This document shows, in pieces, positions 44,238-52,873 of a stretch of 64,000 nucleotides of DNA. The stretch's first letter is position 1. Every line of letters starts with the position of its first letter. The stretch comes from Winogradskyella alexanderae (GTDB lineage Bacteria; Bacteroidota; Bacteroidia; Flavobacteriales; Flavobacteriaceae). Position numbers and translations under genes: made by a program. The notes under the pieces are model-generated. The model did no database searches, was not told the origin of the DNA, and saw only the letters and a program-made list of their open reading frames with translations. The stretch lies in contig NZ_JAIUJR010000004.1 of the NCBI RefSeq assembly GCF_020166335.1, forward strand, positions 1-64,000, in the 5' to 3' direction.

Positions 44238-45101
44238 ATGAGACAACTTAAGATTACTAAACAGGTTACCAATAGGGAAACCGCTTCATTAGACAAATAT
44301 TTACAAGAAATTGGTAAGGTAGATCTTATTACTGCAGACGAAGAAGTAGAATTGGCACAGCGCATTAAAGCTGGAGATCAAATTGCTTTGGAAAAATTGA
44401 CAAAGGCTAACCTTCGATTTGTAGTATCGGTAGCAAAACAATACCAAAACCAAGGTTTAACATTACCAGATTTAATTAATGAAGGTAATTTAGGTCTTAT
44501 TAAAGCAGCGCAACGTTTTGATGAAACCCGTGGTTTTAAATTTATATCTTACGCTGTTTGGTGGATTAGACAATCCATTTTGCAGGCGCTGGCAGAGCAG
44601 TCTCGTATTGTGCGATTGCCTCTTAATAAAATTGGTTCTATCAACAAGATAAATAAGACGTTTGCATTTTTAGAGCAAAGTCATGAACGTCCGCCTTCTG
44701 CAGAGGAAATCGCAAAAGAACTGGATATGACTATTAATGATGTTAAGGAATCTATGAAAAATTCTGGGCGTCATGTATCAATGGATGCCCCTTTGGTAGA
44801 GGGTGAAGACTCTAATTTATACGATGTATTGAGAAGTGGAGAATCACCAAATCCTGATAAGGAATTATTACATGAATCCTTGAGAACTGAGATTGAGCGT
44901 GCACTTGAAACCTTAACACCAAGAGAAGCCGATGTAATTCGTTTATATTTTGGTTTAGGAAATCAGCACCCAATGACGCTTGAGGAAATTGGAGAAACTT
45001 TTGATTTAACTCGTGAACGTGTTAGACAGATAAAAGAAAAAGCAATTAGAAGATTAAAACATACTTCGAGAAGTAAAATATTAAAGACGTATTTAGGTTA
45101 G
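44238..45101 (+). CDS. rpoD: Primary RNA polymerase sigma factor (RpoD/SigA)
   Basis: The housekeeping sigma-70 factor, here 287 residues, the short form without region 1.1 that is typical of Bacteroidota. Region 1.2 ([16 protein letters not shown]), region 2 ([45 protein letters not shown]), region 3 ([14 protein letters not shown]) and region 4 ([35 protein letters not shown]) are complete. It is expected to recognise the TTG/TAnnTTTG promoters seen in this window. A strong terminator follows. Confidence 0.97.
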   Translation: MRQLKITKQVTNRETASLDKYLQEIGKVDLITADEEVELAQRIKAGDQIALEKLTKANLRFVVSVAKQYQNQGLTLPDLINEGNLGLIKAAQRFDETRGFKFISYAVWWIRQSILQALAEQSRIVRLPLNKIGSINKINKTFAFLEQSHERPPSAEEIAKELDMTINDVKESMKNSGRHVSMDAPLVEGEDSNLYDVLRSGESPNPDKELLHESLRTEIERALETLTPREADVIRLYFGLGNQHPMTLEEIGETFDLTRERVRQIKEKAIRRLKHTSRSKILKTYLG

Positions 45102-45181
45102 TATTTTGTATCTTTAACGACCAACCTAATAAAGGTAACAACAGTTACAAAACATAACTGTTCGTTTTTTGATTGATGAAA

Positions 45182-45208
45182 GAACCCACGGCTGATTACC
45201 GTGGGTTC
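45182..45208 (+). terminator. Terminator after rpoD
   Basis: GAACCCACGG (45182-45191) pairs perfectly with CCGTGGGTTC (45199-45208) around a 7-base loop; AC then a seven-T run follow. It sits upstream of the BLUF start, which rules out a start of that gene at 45173. Confidence 0.9.
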
Positions 45209-45250
45209 ACTTTTTTTATTAATTTAGAATTCCCTAGTCATAGAATAGAT

Positions 45251-45661
45251 ATGAAAGCCATTTGCTACATAAGTAACTTTGCTAGAGATTTAAATAAGCA
45301 TCAAATATCTGAACTAATTGAAACTGTCAATTGTAATAATATTAGAGAAAATATTACGGGCATTTTAATAATTAGAAATAAGCAGTTTTTTCAGATTCTA
45401 GAAGGTGAGAATCGAGTTATTAATCAGATGTATAAAAAAATACGTTCAGACAAACGGCATTCTACAATTATAAAACTTTTGGACATAACTATTGACGGCA
45501 GAATATTCAGCGATTACAATAGTGGTAAATTTGAAGTTTTTCAAAAATATGCCAACCTGAAAAAACTATATTTGTACTTCAATTGGATAAAAGAGGCAGA
45601 ATATCTGCCAGCCGATGGAATTATTAAATTAACCACAAATTTTCTAAAACAAAGCAAATGA
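45251..45661 (+). CDS. BLUF-domain blue-light sensor protein
   Basis: A 136-residue protein with an N-terminal BLUF (FAD-binding blue-light) domain. The flavin-pocket residues align at exact spacing with AppA: Tyr6 (CYIS), Asn30 (NNIRENITG), Gln48 (FFQILEG); Y-N-Q spacings of 24 and 18 match AppA Tyr21, Asn45 and Gln63. The DKRHSTI and DGRIFSDYNSGKFEVF segments correspond to the later strand; the semi-conserved Trp appears replaced by Tyr and the nearby Met by Ser. No output domain follows, only a ~40-residue tail, so it is a short single-domain type. Its stop overlaps the rpe start (ATGA). The ATG at 45251 is used; a longer frame would run through the rpoD terminator. Confidence 0.85.
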   Translation: MKAICYISNFARDLNKHQISELIETVNCNNIRENITGILIIRNKQFFQILEGENRVINQMYKKIRSDKRHSTIIKLLDITIDGRIFSDYNSGKFEVFQKYANLKKLYLYFNWIKEAEYLPADGIIKLTTNFLKQSK

Positions 45662-46320
45662 GCAAATGCCTTATTGCACCGTCAATGTTAGCCGCAGATT
45701 TTGGCAACCTACAACGTGACACCGAAATGGTAAACCAAAGTGAAGCGGATTGGTTTCACATTGATGTAATGGACGGCCATTTTGTACCGAATATTTCTTA
45801 TGGAATGCCAGTAATTCAGGCCATAAAGAAACATGCTACCAAACCACTTGACGTTCATTTAATGATAGAAAAACCAGAACGTTATATCGAAGAATTTGCC
45901 AAGGTAGGTGCAGATATTATTACAGTTCATTACGAATCTACCGTTCATTTACATAGAACCTTAAGACAGATAAAGGATGCTGGTTGTAAGGCTGGAATCG
46001 TTCTCAATATTACAACTCCTGTATCGGTTTTAGAAGATATATTGCCAGAATGTTACATGATACTTCTTATGTCTATTAATCCTGGTTTTGGTGGTCAAAA
46101 ATTTGAAGATGTAACCTATAACCGAATTCGGAAACTTAGAAATATGATTGACCGACAAGGTTTGAATACACGCATAGAAATTGATGGTGGTGTTACCGAT
46201 AAGAATATCGAAAAACTTGTGGAAGCAGGTGCAGATACGTTTGTGGCTGGAAGTCATGTTTTTAAGAGCGAAAATCCTACAGCGACAATCAAACGATTAA
46301 AATCCTTATCTAACGCATAA
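45658..46320 (+). CDS. rpe: Ribulose-phosphate 3-epimerase
   Basis: Interconverts ribulose-5-phosphate and xylulose-5-phosphate in the pentose phosphate pathway. The 220-residue TIM barrel has IAPSMLAADFGNLQRD, WFHIDVMDGHFVPNISYG, DVHLMIEKPERYI, MSINPGFGGQKF and EIDGGVTDKNI with the phosphate-binding AGSHVFKSEN. The catalytic Asp residues and metal His are in place. Its start overlaps the BLUF stop by four bases, so it is translationally coupled to a light sensor gene. A compact terminator follows. Confidence 0.97.
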   Translation: MSKCLIAPSMLAADFGNLQRDTEMVNQSEADWFHIDVMDGHFVPNISYGMPVIQAIKKHATKPLDVHLMIEKPERYIEEFAKVGADIITVHYESTVHLHRTLRQIKDAGCKAGIVLNITTPVSVLEDILPECYMILLMSINPGFGGQKFEDVTYNRIRKLRNMIDRQGLNTRIEIDGGVTDKNIEKLVEAGADTFVAGSHVFKSENPTATIKRLKSLSNA

Positions 46321-46322
46321 AA

Positions 46323-46341
46323 AAAGCGCCAATGGCGCTTT
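46323..46341. terminator. Bidirectional terminator between rpe and the CBS gene
   Basis: AAAGCGCC (46323-46330) pairs with GGCGCTTT (46334-46341) around AAT, with A-run and T-run on either side. Confidence 0.88.
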
Positions 46342-46346
46342 TTTAT

Positions 46347-46766
46347 TTATAATTGTTTCAAGAGATAGTTTATTAAATCTGTAGTGGTAACGATACCAAC
46401 CAAACGTCCGTCATCCACAACTGGCAACGCATGAAATTCATTTTCAGCCAATATTTTGGCAACTTCTTTAATAGTCGCTGTCGATGGTACGGTTACTACA
46501 TTTTTAACCATCACCTGTTCAATCGTAAACATATTATAAACTAAGGTGTCAACTTCGTCCTCTGTTTCATATACAGCGTCTGCAAAGCTAATTCTTAAAA
46601 GGTCCGTGTAGCTGAGCATACCTATAATAACCTCTTCTTGTACTACAGGAATATGTCTAATTTTATTTCGCTTAAAAAGCATCTCAGCTGTTTCCAGATC
46701 ATCATCTCTATTGAGTGCAATGATATTTCTGGTCATTATCTCGGAAATGGGTGGTACATATCTCAT
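46347..46766 (-). CDS. CBS-domain pair protein
   Basis: A 139-residue protein made of two CBS domains: first PISEIMTRNIIALNRDDDLE ... HIPVVQEEVIIGMLSYTDLLR (two parts of one domain), second MFTIEQVMVKNVVTV ... EFHALPVVDDGRLVGIVTTTDLI. Such pairs bind adenosyl nucleotides and act as energy or redox sensors. It stands alone between the rpe terminator and the wzc end of the polysaccharide locus. Its partner is unknown. Confidence 0.9.
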   Translation of the reverse strand: MRYVPPISEIMTRNIIALNRDDDLETAEMLFKRNKIRHIPVVQEEVIIGMLSYTDLLRISFADAVYETEDEVDTLVYNMFTIEQVMVKNVVTVPSTATIKEVAKILAENEFHALPVVDDGRLVGIVTTTDLINYLLKQL

Positions 46767-46865
46767 GACTATTGGTTTTATAATTCACTATTAAAAGTAC
46801 CCTATAAAACCCACAAAATTTATGATAAATATCATGTGCTAAGACAGTTAGATTACAGTATATTA

Positions 46866-49202
46866 TTATGCCTTATTACCATAGCCGTAGTTATAGCCAT
46901 AATTGTAGCCATAACCATAAGACTTGCTTGCACCAACGCTGTTAACCACGTAAGCCATATTCTTTAACTTGCCGCCCTCGTGCAATTCTTTAGAGAACTC
47001 CAATAAACGCTTTTCGGTATAGTTAGCTCTGGCAATATAAATAGTAGCATCTGCCAATGGAGAAATAAGCATGGTGTCCGTAACCAATATGGTAGGCGCT
47101 GTATCTACGATAATATAATCATACAGAGCCTTAGCCTCTTCAATAAGCATCTTAAAACGCCCATTAGTAAGTAAATTGGCCGGATTTGGGGGAATACTAC
47201 CCGATAGGATAATATTGTGGTTAGGATGCTTGTCAAAGCCCTTAATTAAAGAGGTCTTCCAATCGAAATCGCTCTCATGTAAAAAGTTAGACAAACCTGG
47301 TTTATGCTTATCCTCTGCAATATGTGCATGGATTTGTGGATTCCTTAAATCGGCACCGATCAATAACACCTTTTTATTAATACTAGACAAAGCTAGGGAT
47401 AGGTTTAAACTCACTAAGGTTTTCCCCTCTCCCTTTATGGTAGACGTACAAAAAATTACACGCCCTGTTGACTCCTTTTGCACGGGTAATATAAAATCTA
47501 CATTAGCGCTCAATATCCTAAAGGATTCTGCTAATGGCGAACGATCATTAGGATCTGTAAATACAATGTCATTAGTTTTCTTTAAATCTGGAATCTCAGC
47601 AAGTACCGGAATATTTGAGGTTAGGTTTAAAATATCCTCCTTGCTATGCAGTTTGGTATCTAACATAAAGATGATATACAATATGCCAAAAGGCAATAAG
47701 AGCCCTGCTAACAGGGCACCTGCATAAATAATACTAGTCTTAGGCGATATAGGCTTAACTCCTGTTAAAGCATTTTCTACCACTTTTATGGAAGGTTCGG
47801 TAATGGCCAGATTAATGGCGGCCTCTTCGCGCTTTTGGAGCAAAAGCAAGTACAAGCTTTCTTTTATCTTTTGTTGGCGTTCTATGGCTCGCAGGAGCTT
47901 TTCTTTTTCAGGTATACGCGACACCTGTCCTACAAATGCCGAATTACGGCCTTCTAATTGCTTTAAAGAGACCTTTAATTGATTGACATAAGAGGCCAAC
48001 GACCGTTTTATATTCAATCCCAGATCCGCAATCGTTCCATTGGCCAATTGTACCGCAGGGTTGTTCTCACCAGCGCCACTCGCCAGTTTATCGCGCTCTA
48101 AAACCGTCGTATTATAATCATTAATTAAATCATTAATTCCGCCGTTATCCAAACCAATATTAGCAGGTAAGAGGTTTGATGCGGACTCCGAGCTCAGTGC
48201 CTCTTCTAGAAGCTCAGCCAAGGCCAACTGGTTTTCTAATTGAAAGACCTCTTCATCAGACTTAGTGCGCTGCTCCAGACCCATTTGCGCATCTGCCACC
48301 AAATCCACTAAATTATTGTCTTGTTTAAAATCTTGGCGACTCATCTCTATAGAATCTAGTTCTTGAGCTAAATATAAAAAACGGCCGTCTATAAAGTCTA
48401 TAGTGCGCTCTGACACCAACTGCCGATCTTGAATGCCATCTTTATTAAAAACCTTAACTAAGGTATTGAGCACAGCCTCCGATAGCTCTTTGCTCTCACC
48501 CTTTAATGTCAATTTTAAGAGGTCGCTCTGTTCTCCAATGGCCTCCACCTCTATTTGAGACTTAAGACCTAATGCTGTTTGTTTAATGGTGTTAAAGGCA
48601 ATAATGTACCTTTTGCCCACAAGGTCTTGTTCTGCCGTTTCTGGGTTATAAAAAATATCAAAAGGTAAGCGATGCGCTTTGGTGTAAGTGCTATACTCTG
48701 AAAAACTAAAACTTTGCTCCGTTTTAAGATTGGTAATGACCAAACCTTGAGCTTCAATATCAATTTGATAAGGTCGCGATTCTACAATACTATCGGGTTG
48801 TATATGTTGTTCAAATTCAAAGGGTAAGGCATATAGCGGTGAGGTTTGTATAGTGCCTTCCTCATAGAATTTAGTCGTTAAATTGAGTTCATCAACGACC
48901 TGCTCTAAAATAATGTAGGAGGTTAATATCTCTATCTCATTCTCCAGGTTGATATTGCTTCGGTTAAATACAAATGCAGAACTTGGGAGTTCCAGGCCTT
49001 CCGACTCATCTAAAATTTTAATTTTAGCGGTAGTTTCATAGATTTTTGGCGCATAGCGCAAATAGCTGTAAGCGGCAATAAGCGCCACAACAACAGCGAC
49101 TATAAACCAGGGCCAATAATTGAGGTAGCGCCGCACCTCTTGTTTAATATCAATGCTATCGTCCTCTATAAAATTGTTCAGGTTAAATTTTGAGTGTTCC
49201 AT
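46866..49202 (-). CDS. Polysaccharide co-polymerase/tyrosine autokinase (Wzc type)
   Basis: A 778-residue bacterial tyrosine kinase that controls chain length and export of exopolysaccharide. N-terminal Wzz domain with a first membrane helix (about residues 30-50, YWPWFIVAVVVALIAAYSYL), a long coiled-coil periplasmic part, a second helix (~500, IIYAGALLAGLLLPFGILYI) and a C-terminal kinase with Walker A (STIKGEGKT, from about residue 587), Walker A' (LLIGADLR) and Walker B (YIIVDTAPT). The end is a tyrosine cluster, Y at 762, 764, 766, 768, 770, 772 and 774 (YGYGYNYGYNYGYG), the expected phosphorylation target. Last gene of the locus; wza is 3 bases upstream. Confidence 0.93.
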   Translation of the reverse strand: MEHSKFNLNNFIEDDSIDIKQEVRRYLNYWPWFIVAVVVALIAAYSYLRYAPKIYETTAKIKILDESEGLELPSSAFVFNRSNINLENEIEILTSYIILEQVVDELNLTTKFYEEGTIQTSPLYALPFEFEQHIQPDSIVESRPYQIDIEAQGLVITNLKTEQSFSFSEYSTYTKAHRLPFDIFYNPETAEQDLVGKRYIIAFNTIKQTALGLKSQIEVEAIGEQSDLLKLTLKGESKELSEAVLNTLVKVFNKDGIQDRQLVSERTIDFIDGRFLYLAQELDSIEMSRQDFKQDNNLVDLVADAQMGLEQRTKSDEEVFQLENQLALAELLEEALSSESASNLLPANIGLDNGGINDLINDYNTTVLERDKLASGAGENNPAVQLANGTIADLGLNIKRSLASYVNQLKVSLKQLEGRNSAFVGQVSRIPEKEKLLRAIERQQKIKESLYLLLLQKREEAAINLAITEPSIKVVENALTGVKPISPKTSIIYAGALLAGLLLPFGILYIIFMLDTKLHSKEDILNLTSNIPVLAEIPDLKKTNDIVFTDPNDRSPLAESFRILSANVDFILPVQKESTGRVIFCTSTIKGEGKTLVSLNLSLALSSINKKVLLIGADLRNPQIHAHIAEDKHKPGLSNFLHESDFDWKTSLIKGFDKHPNHNIILSGSIPPNPANLLTNGRFKMLIEEAKALYDYIIVDTAPTILVTDTMLISPLADATIYIARANYTEKRLLEFSKELHEGGKLKNMAYVVNSVGASKSYGYGYNYGYNYGYGNKA

Positions 49203-49205
49203 AGC

Positions 49206-49967
49206 TTATCTCGATAGTAATACGGCCACACTAAGCGCTAATGAGGCTATGGTTAATATAACACCAAAATCACTAATATAGCCTGAGCTGGTGACCTTAG
49301 GTTTATTTTGGTTCACTACAATGACATCATTGGGCTTTATAAAATAAAACTCACCATTCATAAACTCAGCTGAGGTCAAGTCTAAATGCGTGACACGGCG
49401 ATTGCCACCAACTTCACGGGTCAACAACACATCGTCTCGCCTACCATTAATTGTTAAATCGCCTGCATAACCTAAGGCTTGTAATACCGTAATATTTTGC
49501 TCGGTAAAATTATAAGTCCCTGGTTTATTTACTTCTCCCAAAATCGTTACTTTGGCATTAAGCAAACGCACATTGACCGTGGGTTGGTTGAGATGCCCTC
49601 CAGAGACCAAAAGCTCCTCAATATGTCCCTCCAGTTCCTCGGTAGTTTTATTAGCTGTTGTTATTGTGCCTAAAACGGGAAAACTTATAGTACTTTCAGT
49701 AGACACTAAATACCCGTCGAGCTGTAAGATCTGAATATTATTTACGATTTGGCCTTGACTTGAGACTCGATTGTAGGGAAGCGCAGCCTCTGGAAAGGTA
49801 CTCTCTACCGTAATTTTTAAAATATCATTGGGTTGAATTTTGGAGGACACATAAGTCACCGTTTGTTCGGCCACATCAGCGGCATCCTGCATATAAAAGA
49901 TATCTTTTTTAGAGGCGCAAGAGTTTATAATTATGGCTACAAGCACCATTAAAAGAAGGTTTTTCAT
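49206..49967 (-). CDS. Polysaccharide export lipoprotein (Wza/SLBB type)
   Basis: A 253-residue outer membrane export protein with a lipoprotein signal (LVAIIINSC, Cys17). Poly_export domain (KIQPNDILKITVEST, LQLDGYLVSTESTISFPVLG) then an SLBB domain (KVTILGEVNKPGTYNFTEQ, NITVLQALGYAGDLTI, DVLLTREVGGNRR, FYFIKPNDVIVV). The C-terminus is hydrophobic (GVILTIASLALSVAVLL), an apparent membrane segment. It forms the outer membrane channel partner of the Wzc-like kinase encoded next, 3 bases away. A consensus promoter lies directly upstream. Confidence 0.93.
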   Translation of the reverse strand: MKNLLLMVLVAIIINSCASKKDIFYMQDAADVAEQTVTYVSSKIQPNDILKITVESTFPEAALPYNRVSSQGQIVNNIQILQLDGYLVSTESTISFPVLGTITTANKTTEELEGHIEELLVSGGHLNQPTVNVRLLNAKVTILGEVNKPGTYNFTEQNITVLQALGYAGDLTINGRRDDVLLTREVGGNRRVTHLDLTSAEFMNGEFYFIKPNDVIVVNQNKPKVTSSGYISDFGVILTIASLALSVAVLLSR

Positions 49968-49985
49968 TTAAAACTAATTGTTCAA

Positions 49986-50015
49986 CAAATATAAGAGATA
50001 TATAAAGATTGACAA
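49986..50015 (-). promoter_or_regulatory. Internal promoter for wza-wzc
   Basis: On the minus strand TTG (50015-50013) is followed by 19 bases and TATATTTG (49993-49986), 18 bases before the wza ATG. This is a full consensus promoter inside the polysaccharide locus. Confidence 0.65.
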
Positions 50016-50041
50016 TTTATCCCTTTCCAAATCTCAATATA

Positions 50042-51154
50042 TCATGCAACTTCTTTATGGCGATTTCTACCTCTATAACGCCCTATCATAAATGGTAAGA
50101 TATAAGACATACTTCCTACGGCACAAATAATACCAAGCTGGGTGCTTAAAGGTTGACTCTTTAGAGCAAAAGATAGTCCAATGAGTAGCGTATTTATAAT
50201 AACAAGAATTAAAGACGTCTTTGCATGGGAATAGCCCATATTTAAGAACTGATGGTGAATGTGGTTTTTATCTGCTACAAAGGGGCTTTTCTTATGAATA
50301 AAAATTCTAATGATAAAAATGCGTAAGGTATCTAACAAGGGCAGAAAAATAGCTGCTAAGGCTAAGGCAGGAGCCGATCTATAAAATAAAGTGGCTTTCT
50401 CTAATTCTGACACCGAAATCAATCTTACAGTAAAAACCGCCATAACCAGACCAATAAGCATAGAGCCTGTATCGCCCATAAACATTTTATTTCTCTTAGA
50501 TAAATTTTTCCTTAAAAATGGCATCAATGTGCCCACCATGGCCGCTGCAACAACCACCATGGTCATGTCTTTAGACATCAAAAAATAGATACCAAAGGCA
50601 ACAGAACCAACCAAAGCGAGTCCTCCAGCTAGACCGTCAATACCATCTATTAAATTATAAGCGTTAATAATGAGTAGGTATAAAAACAATGTAAATGCCA
50701 CTGAAAGCCAATAGGGCATAACATTAATTTCAAATAAACCCGAAAGACCTTTTATACGCATATCTACAAACAGAATAAATAAGCCTGCCGCTAAAACCTG
50801 CCCAATAAACTTTTTCCGCGGTGATAATAAATACAAATCATCTTTAAGGCCTAAGAAAAACAAGATGGTCATGCCGCCCAATAATAACAATAACAACGTT
50901 GTATCTAAGACAGCACCTATTGTGGTAATAACCAATACTAAACCCAAATATATTCCTACACCTCCTAACTGCGTCACTTTGCCCTTATGGCTGCTACGTT
51001 TGTTTTCCCCATCAACTAAATTTCTTGAACTCGCCACATTTATTATTGCAGGATAACTCAATAAAGCCGTAAAAAAGGAAACAAGAAAAGCAATTGTAAT
51101 AACAAATCCTGGATGAAAGCGAGGGTCAAAAGCTTCCAGAAAATCTTGAATCAT
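50042..51154 (-). CDS. Undecaprenyl-phosphate sugar-1-phosphate transferase (WecA/MraY-like)
   Basis: A 370-residue polytopic enzyme that starts glycan assembly by linking a sugar phosphate to undecaprenyl phosphate. Family motifs: GVGIYLG, FLGLKDDLYLLSPRKKF with the DD pair, NAYNLIDGIDGLAGGLAL, MFMGDTGSMLIGLV and HKKSPFVADKNHIHHQFL with the HIHH motif. About ten membrane helices. It is most like WecA and may initiate with GlcNAc-phosphate or a related sugar; no PglC/WbaP-type gene is present in the locus. It is separated by 74 bases from wza downstream. Confidence 0.92.
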   Translation of the reverse strand: MIQDFLEAFDPRFHPGFVITIAFLVSFFTALLSYPAIINVASSRNLVDGENKRSSHKGKVTQLGGVGIYLGLVLVITTIGAVLDTTLLLLLLGGMTILFFLGLKDDLYLLSPRKKFIGQVLAAGLFILFVDMRIKGLSGLFEINVMPYWLSVAFTLFLYLLIINAYNLIDGIDGLAGGLALVGSVAFGIYFLMSKDMTMVVVAAAMVGTLMPFLRKNLSKRNKMFMGDTGSMLIGLVMAVFTVRLISVSELEKATLFYRSAPALALAAIFLPLLDTLRIFIIRIFIHKKSPFVADKNHIHHQFLNMGYSHAKTSLILVIINTLLIGLSFALKSQPLSTQLGIICAVGSMSYILPFMIGRYRGRNRHKEVA

Positions 51155-51248
51155 AGCAGCGTAATTCTTTTAAGTGAAGATATTAAATTTTTTATGGCAA
51201 CAAAAATTCACGGACACTAAATAGCAACCTAAAGCTATGATAAACTCA

Positions 51249-52019
51249 TCAAAATTTCTCATCCCGTTTCCAAAATTGAGACAACTTTGAACTGTTTTTT
51301 AACAGAAGGGCTCCCAGACCACCCACTTTATTTTTCTTTAGTGCCCTATAGTCTTCTTTTGATTTATTTAAAATACTCTTTAAACTTCGGTTACTAACTC
51401 CACCCAGACGCATCAAAGTAATAGTTTTAGGGATATAATGGATACTGAAGGATGACGTTAAAAACAAACGCAGTAGGAAGTCATAATCCGCAGCAATTTT
51501 AAATGTAGTGTCAAAACCACCTAACCGTTCATAAACCGAACGACCCAAAAATACAGTGGGATGAGGCGGCATCCATCCTTTTTTTAATAACCCTGACTTA
51601 AAAGCCTGGCTCTTCCAAAACCTCACTACTCTTTCAGGATCATTAAACTGCACATATTTTAAATCGCCATAGACACCATCGCAATTTTCAGTTTCAAAAA
51701 TATTCACCATGTTTTGTAGGATATCGGGCGAAGCCAACAAATCATCAGAATGTACAAAACCAATGACATCACCACTGGCCATATTTATACCTTTGTTAAG
51801 CGCATCATAAATACCATCATCTTGCTCTGAATGCCATCGAATTGAACGACTAGGATACTGTGTTATTAAGTGCTTTACTATAACCTCAGTTTCATCTCTA
51901 CTTTGGCCGTCTACAATAATGGATTCAATATTATCGTGCGTTTGGTTTAGGACAGACCTTAGCGCCTTTTCTATGGTCTTTTCACTATTATACGTTGCTG
52001 TTATAATCGATACCTTCAT
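51249..52019 (-). CDS. Glycosyltransferase family 2
   Basis: A 256-residue GT-A enzyme: KVSIITATYNSEKTIEKALR, SIIVDGQSRDETEV, SEQDDGIYDALNKGINMASGD (DxD-like part HSDDLL follows), then MPPHPTVFLGRSVYERLGGF and IAADYDFLLRL. This profile is typical of single-sugar transferases in capsule loci. No membrane helix. It lies 94 bases before the WecA-like gene and 38 bases after the next GT2. Confidence 0.88.
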   Translation of the reverse strand: MKVSIITATYNSEKTIEKALRSVLNQTHDNIESIIVDGQSRDETEVIVKHLITQYPSRSIRWHSEQDDGIYDALNKGINMASGDVIGFVHSDDLLASPDILQNMVNIFETENCDGVYGDLKYVQFNDPERVVRFWKSQAFKSGLLKKGWMPPHPTVFLGRSVYERLGGFDTTFKIAADYDFLLRLFLTSSFSIHYIPKTITLMRLGGVSNRSLKSILNKSKEDYRALKKNKVGGLGALLLKNSSKLSQFWKRDEKF

Positions 52020-52057
52020 TACATAGTTTTCACAAAATTGAATGGGAGCATCTGTAG

Positions 52058-52873
52058 CTAATGACCTAACTCTTTAATTTTTGTCTGAATCTGAAAAAAA
52101 TAATAGGCCTTATATTTAGCCAAATAGTACCCTTGTTTTCCGTCTAAAAAGCCTAACTTTAATATATAGGTCCCTATAAAATAAAACAACGGCAAAACTC
52201 CCCATTGCATTAATTTGTATTTCAGTTTTTGTCGTTTCGTTAGACCCTTAAACCCTTTTTTGTTCAATTGTTTAAAACGATTGGCCTCCCAACTAGAATA
52301 GGCATTATGGCGTTGTATATAGTGTTCTAGGCCTTTATAGTCTTTGTGTATTATTGGGTTTTTTAACTTACCAACTTTACCATCAATAATAGGATGCTCA
52401 TGCACTTCCATGTCCAGGTGGCTCCAACTATCTTCTTCAATATACTCATAGGCTCCAGAATTCTTTTTAAACAGGGCGAGCTTACGCATTTTGTCCCCGT
52501 ATTTAATCTGCTTGCCCATAAAAAAATTATCGTAACATAGCCAAAACCCAGTATAGGATGGTCTGGTTATGGCATTTCTTACTTCTGAAATAAATTCTGG
52601 TGTTACATACTCATCTGCATCCAAAAAAAGGATCCAATCATTTTTTAAGGTCACATTTTGTAATACCCAGTTTCGTTTTTTTGGGAATTTCCCATCCCAA
52701 TTAAAATTGACAAGCTTATAATTGTAGTCTTTCACTATACGTGAGGTGCTATCTGTACTGTTGGAATCTACTACAATTACCTCTGAAAAGGGTTTTAGCT
52801 TATCTAAACAAGCAGGCAGGTTTTTGGCCTCATTTTTTACGGGTACAACTACGGTGACAGAAATTCTAACCAT
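52058..52873 (-). CDS. Glycosyltransferase family 2 (WaaE/KdtX-like)
   Basis: A 271-residue enzyme with TVVVPVKNEAKNLPACL, EVIVVDSNSTDSTSRI, KKRNWVLQNVTLKNDWILFL, DADEY as the acidic metal motif, GFWLCYDNFFMGKQIKYGD and EVHEHPI. The arrangement is that of the LPS-core WaaE family, often a late transferase in exopolysaccharide loci. It has one C-terminal hydrophobic stretch (LPLFYFIGTYILKLGFL). It overlaps the WcaF-like gene by 8 bases. Confidence 0.87.
   Translation of the reverse strand: MVRISVTVVVPVKNEAKNLPACLDKLKPFSEVIVVDSNSTDSTSRIVKDYNYKLVNFNWDGKFPKKRNWVLQNVTLKNDWILFLDADEYVTPEFISEVRNAITRPSYTGFWLCYDNFFMGKQIKYGDKMRKLALFKKNSGAYEYIEEDSWSHLDMEVHEHPIIDGKVGKLKNPIIHKDYKGLEHYIQRHNAYSSWEANRFKQLNKKGFKGLTKRQKLKYKLMQWGVLPLFYFIGTYILKLGFLDGKQGYYLAKYKAYYFFQIQTKIKELGH

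Noticed and set aside
46866-46930. Short DNA repeats at the Wzc C-terminus as a possible CRISPR or mini-satellite
   Set aside because: Units are 6-12 bases, contiguous, without spacers, and are explained by the Tyr-Gly/Asn coding pattern.
47176-47727. 183-codon plus-strand open frame within the Wzc-like gene
   Set aside because: Complementary to the conserved kinase domain and without its own signals.
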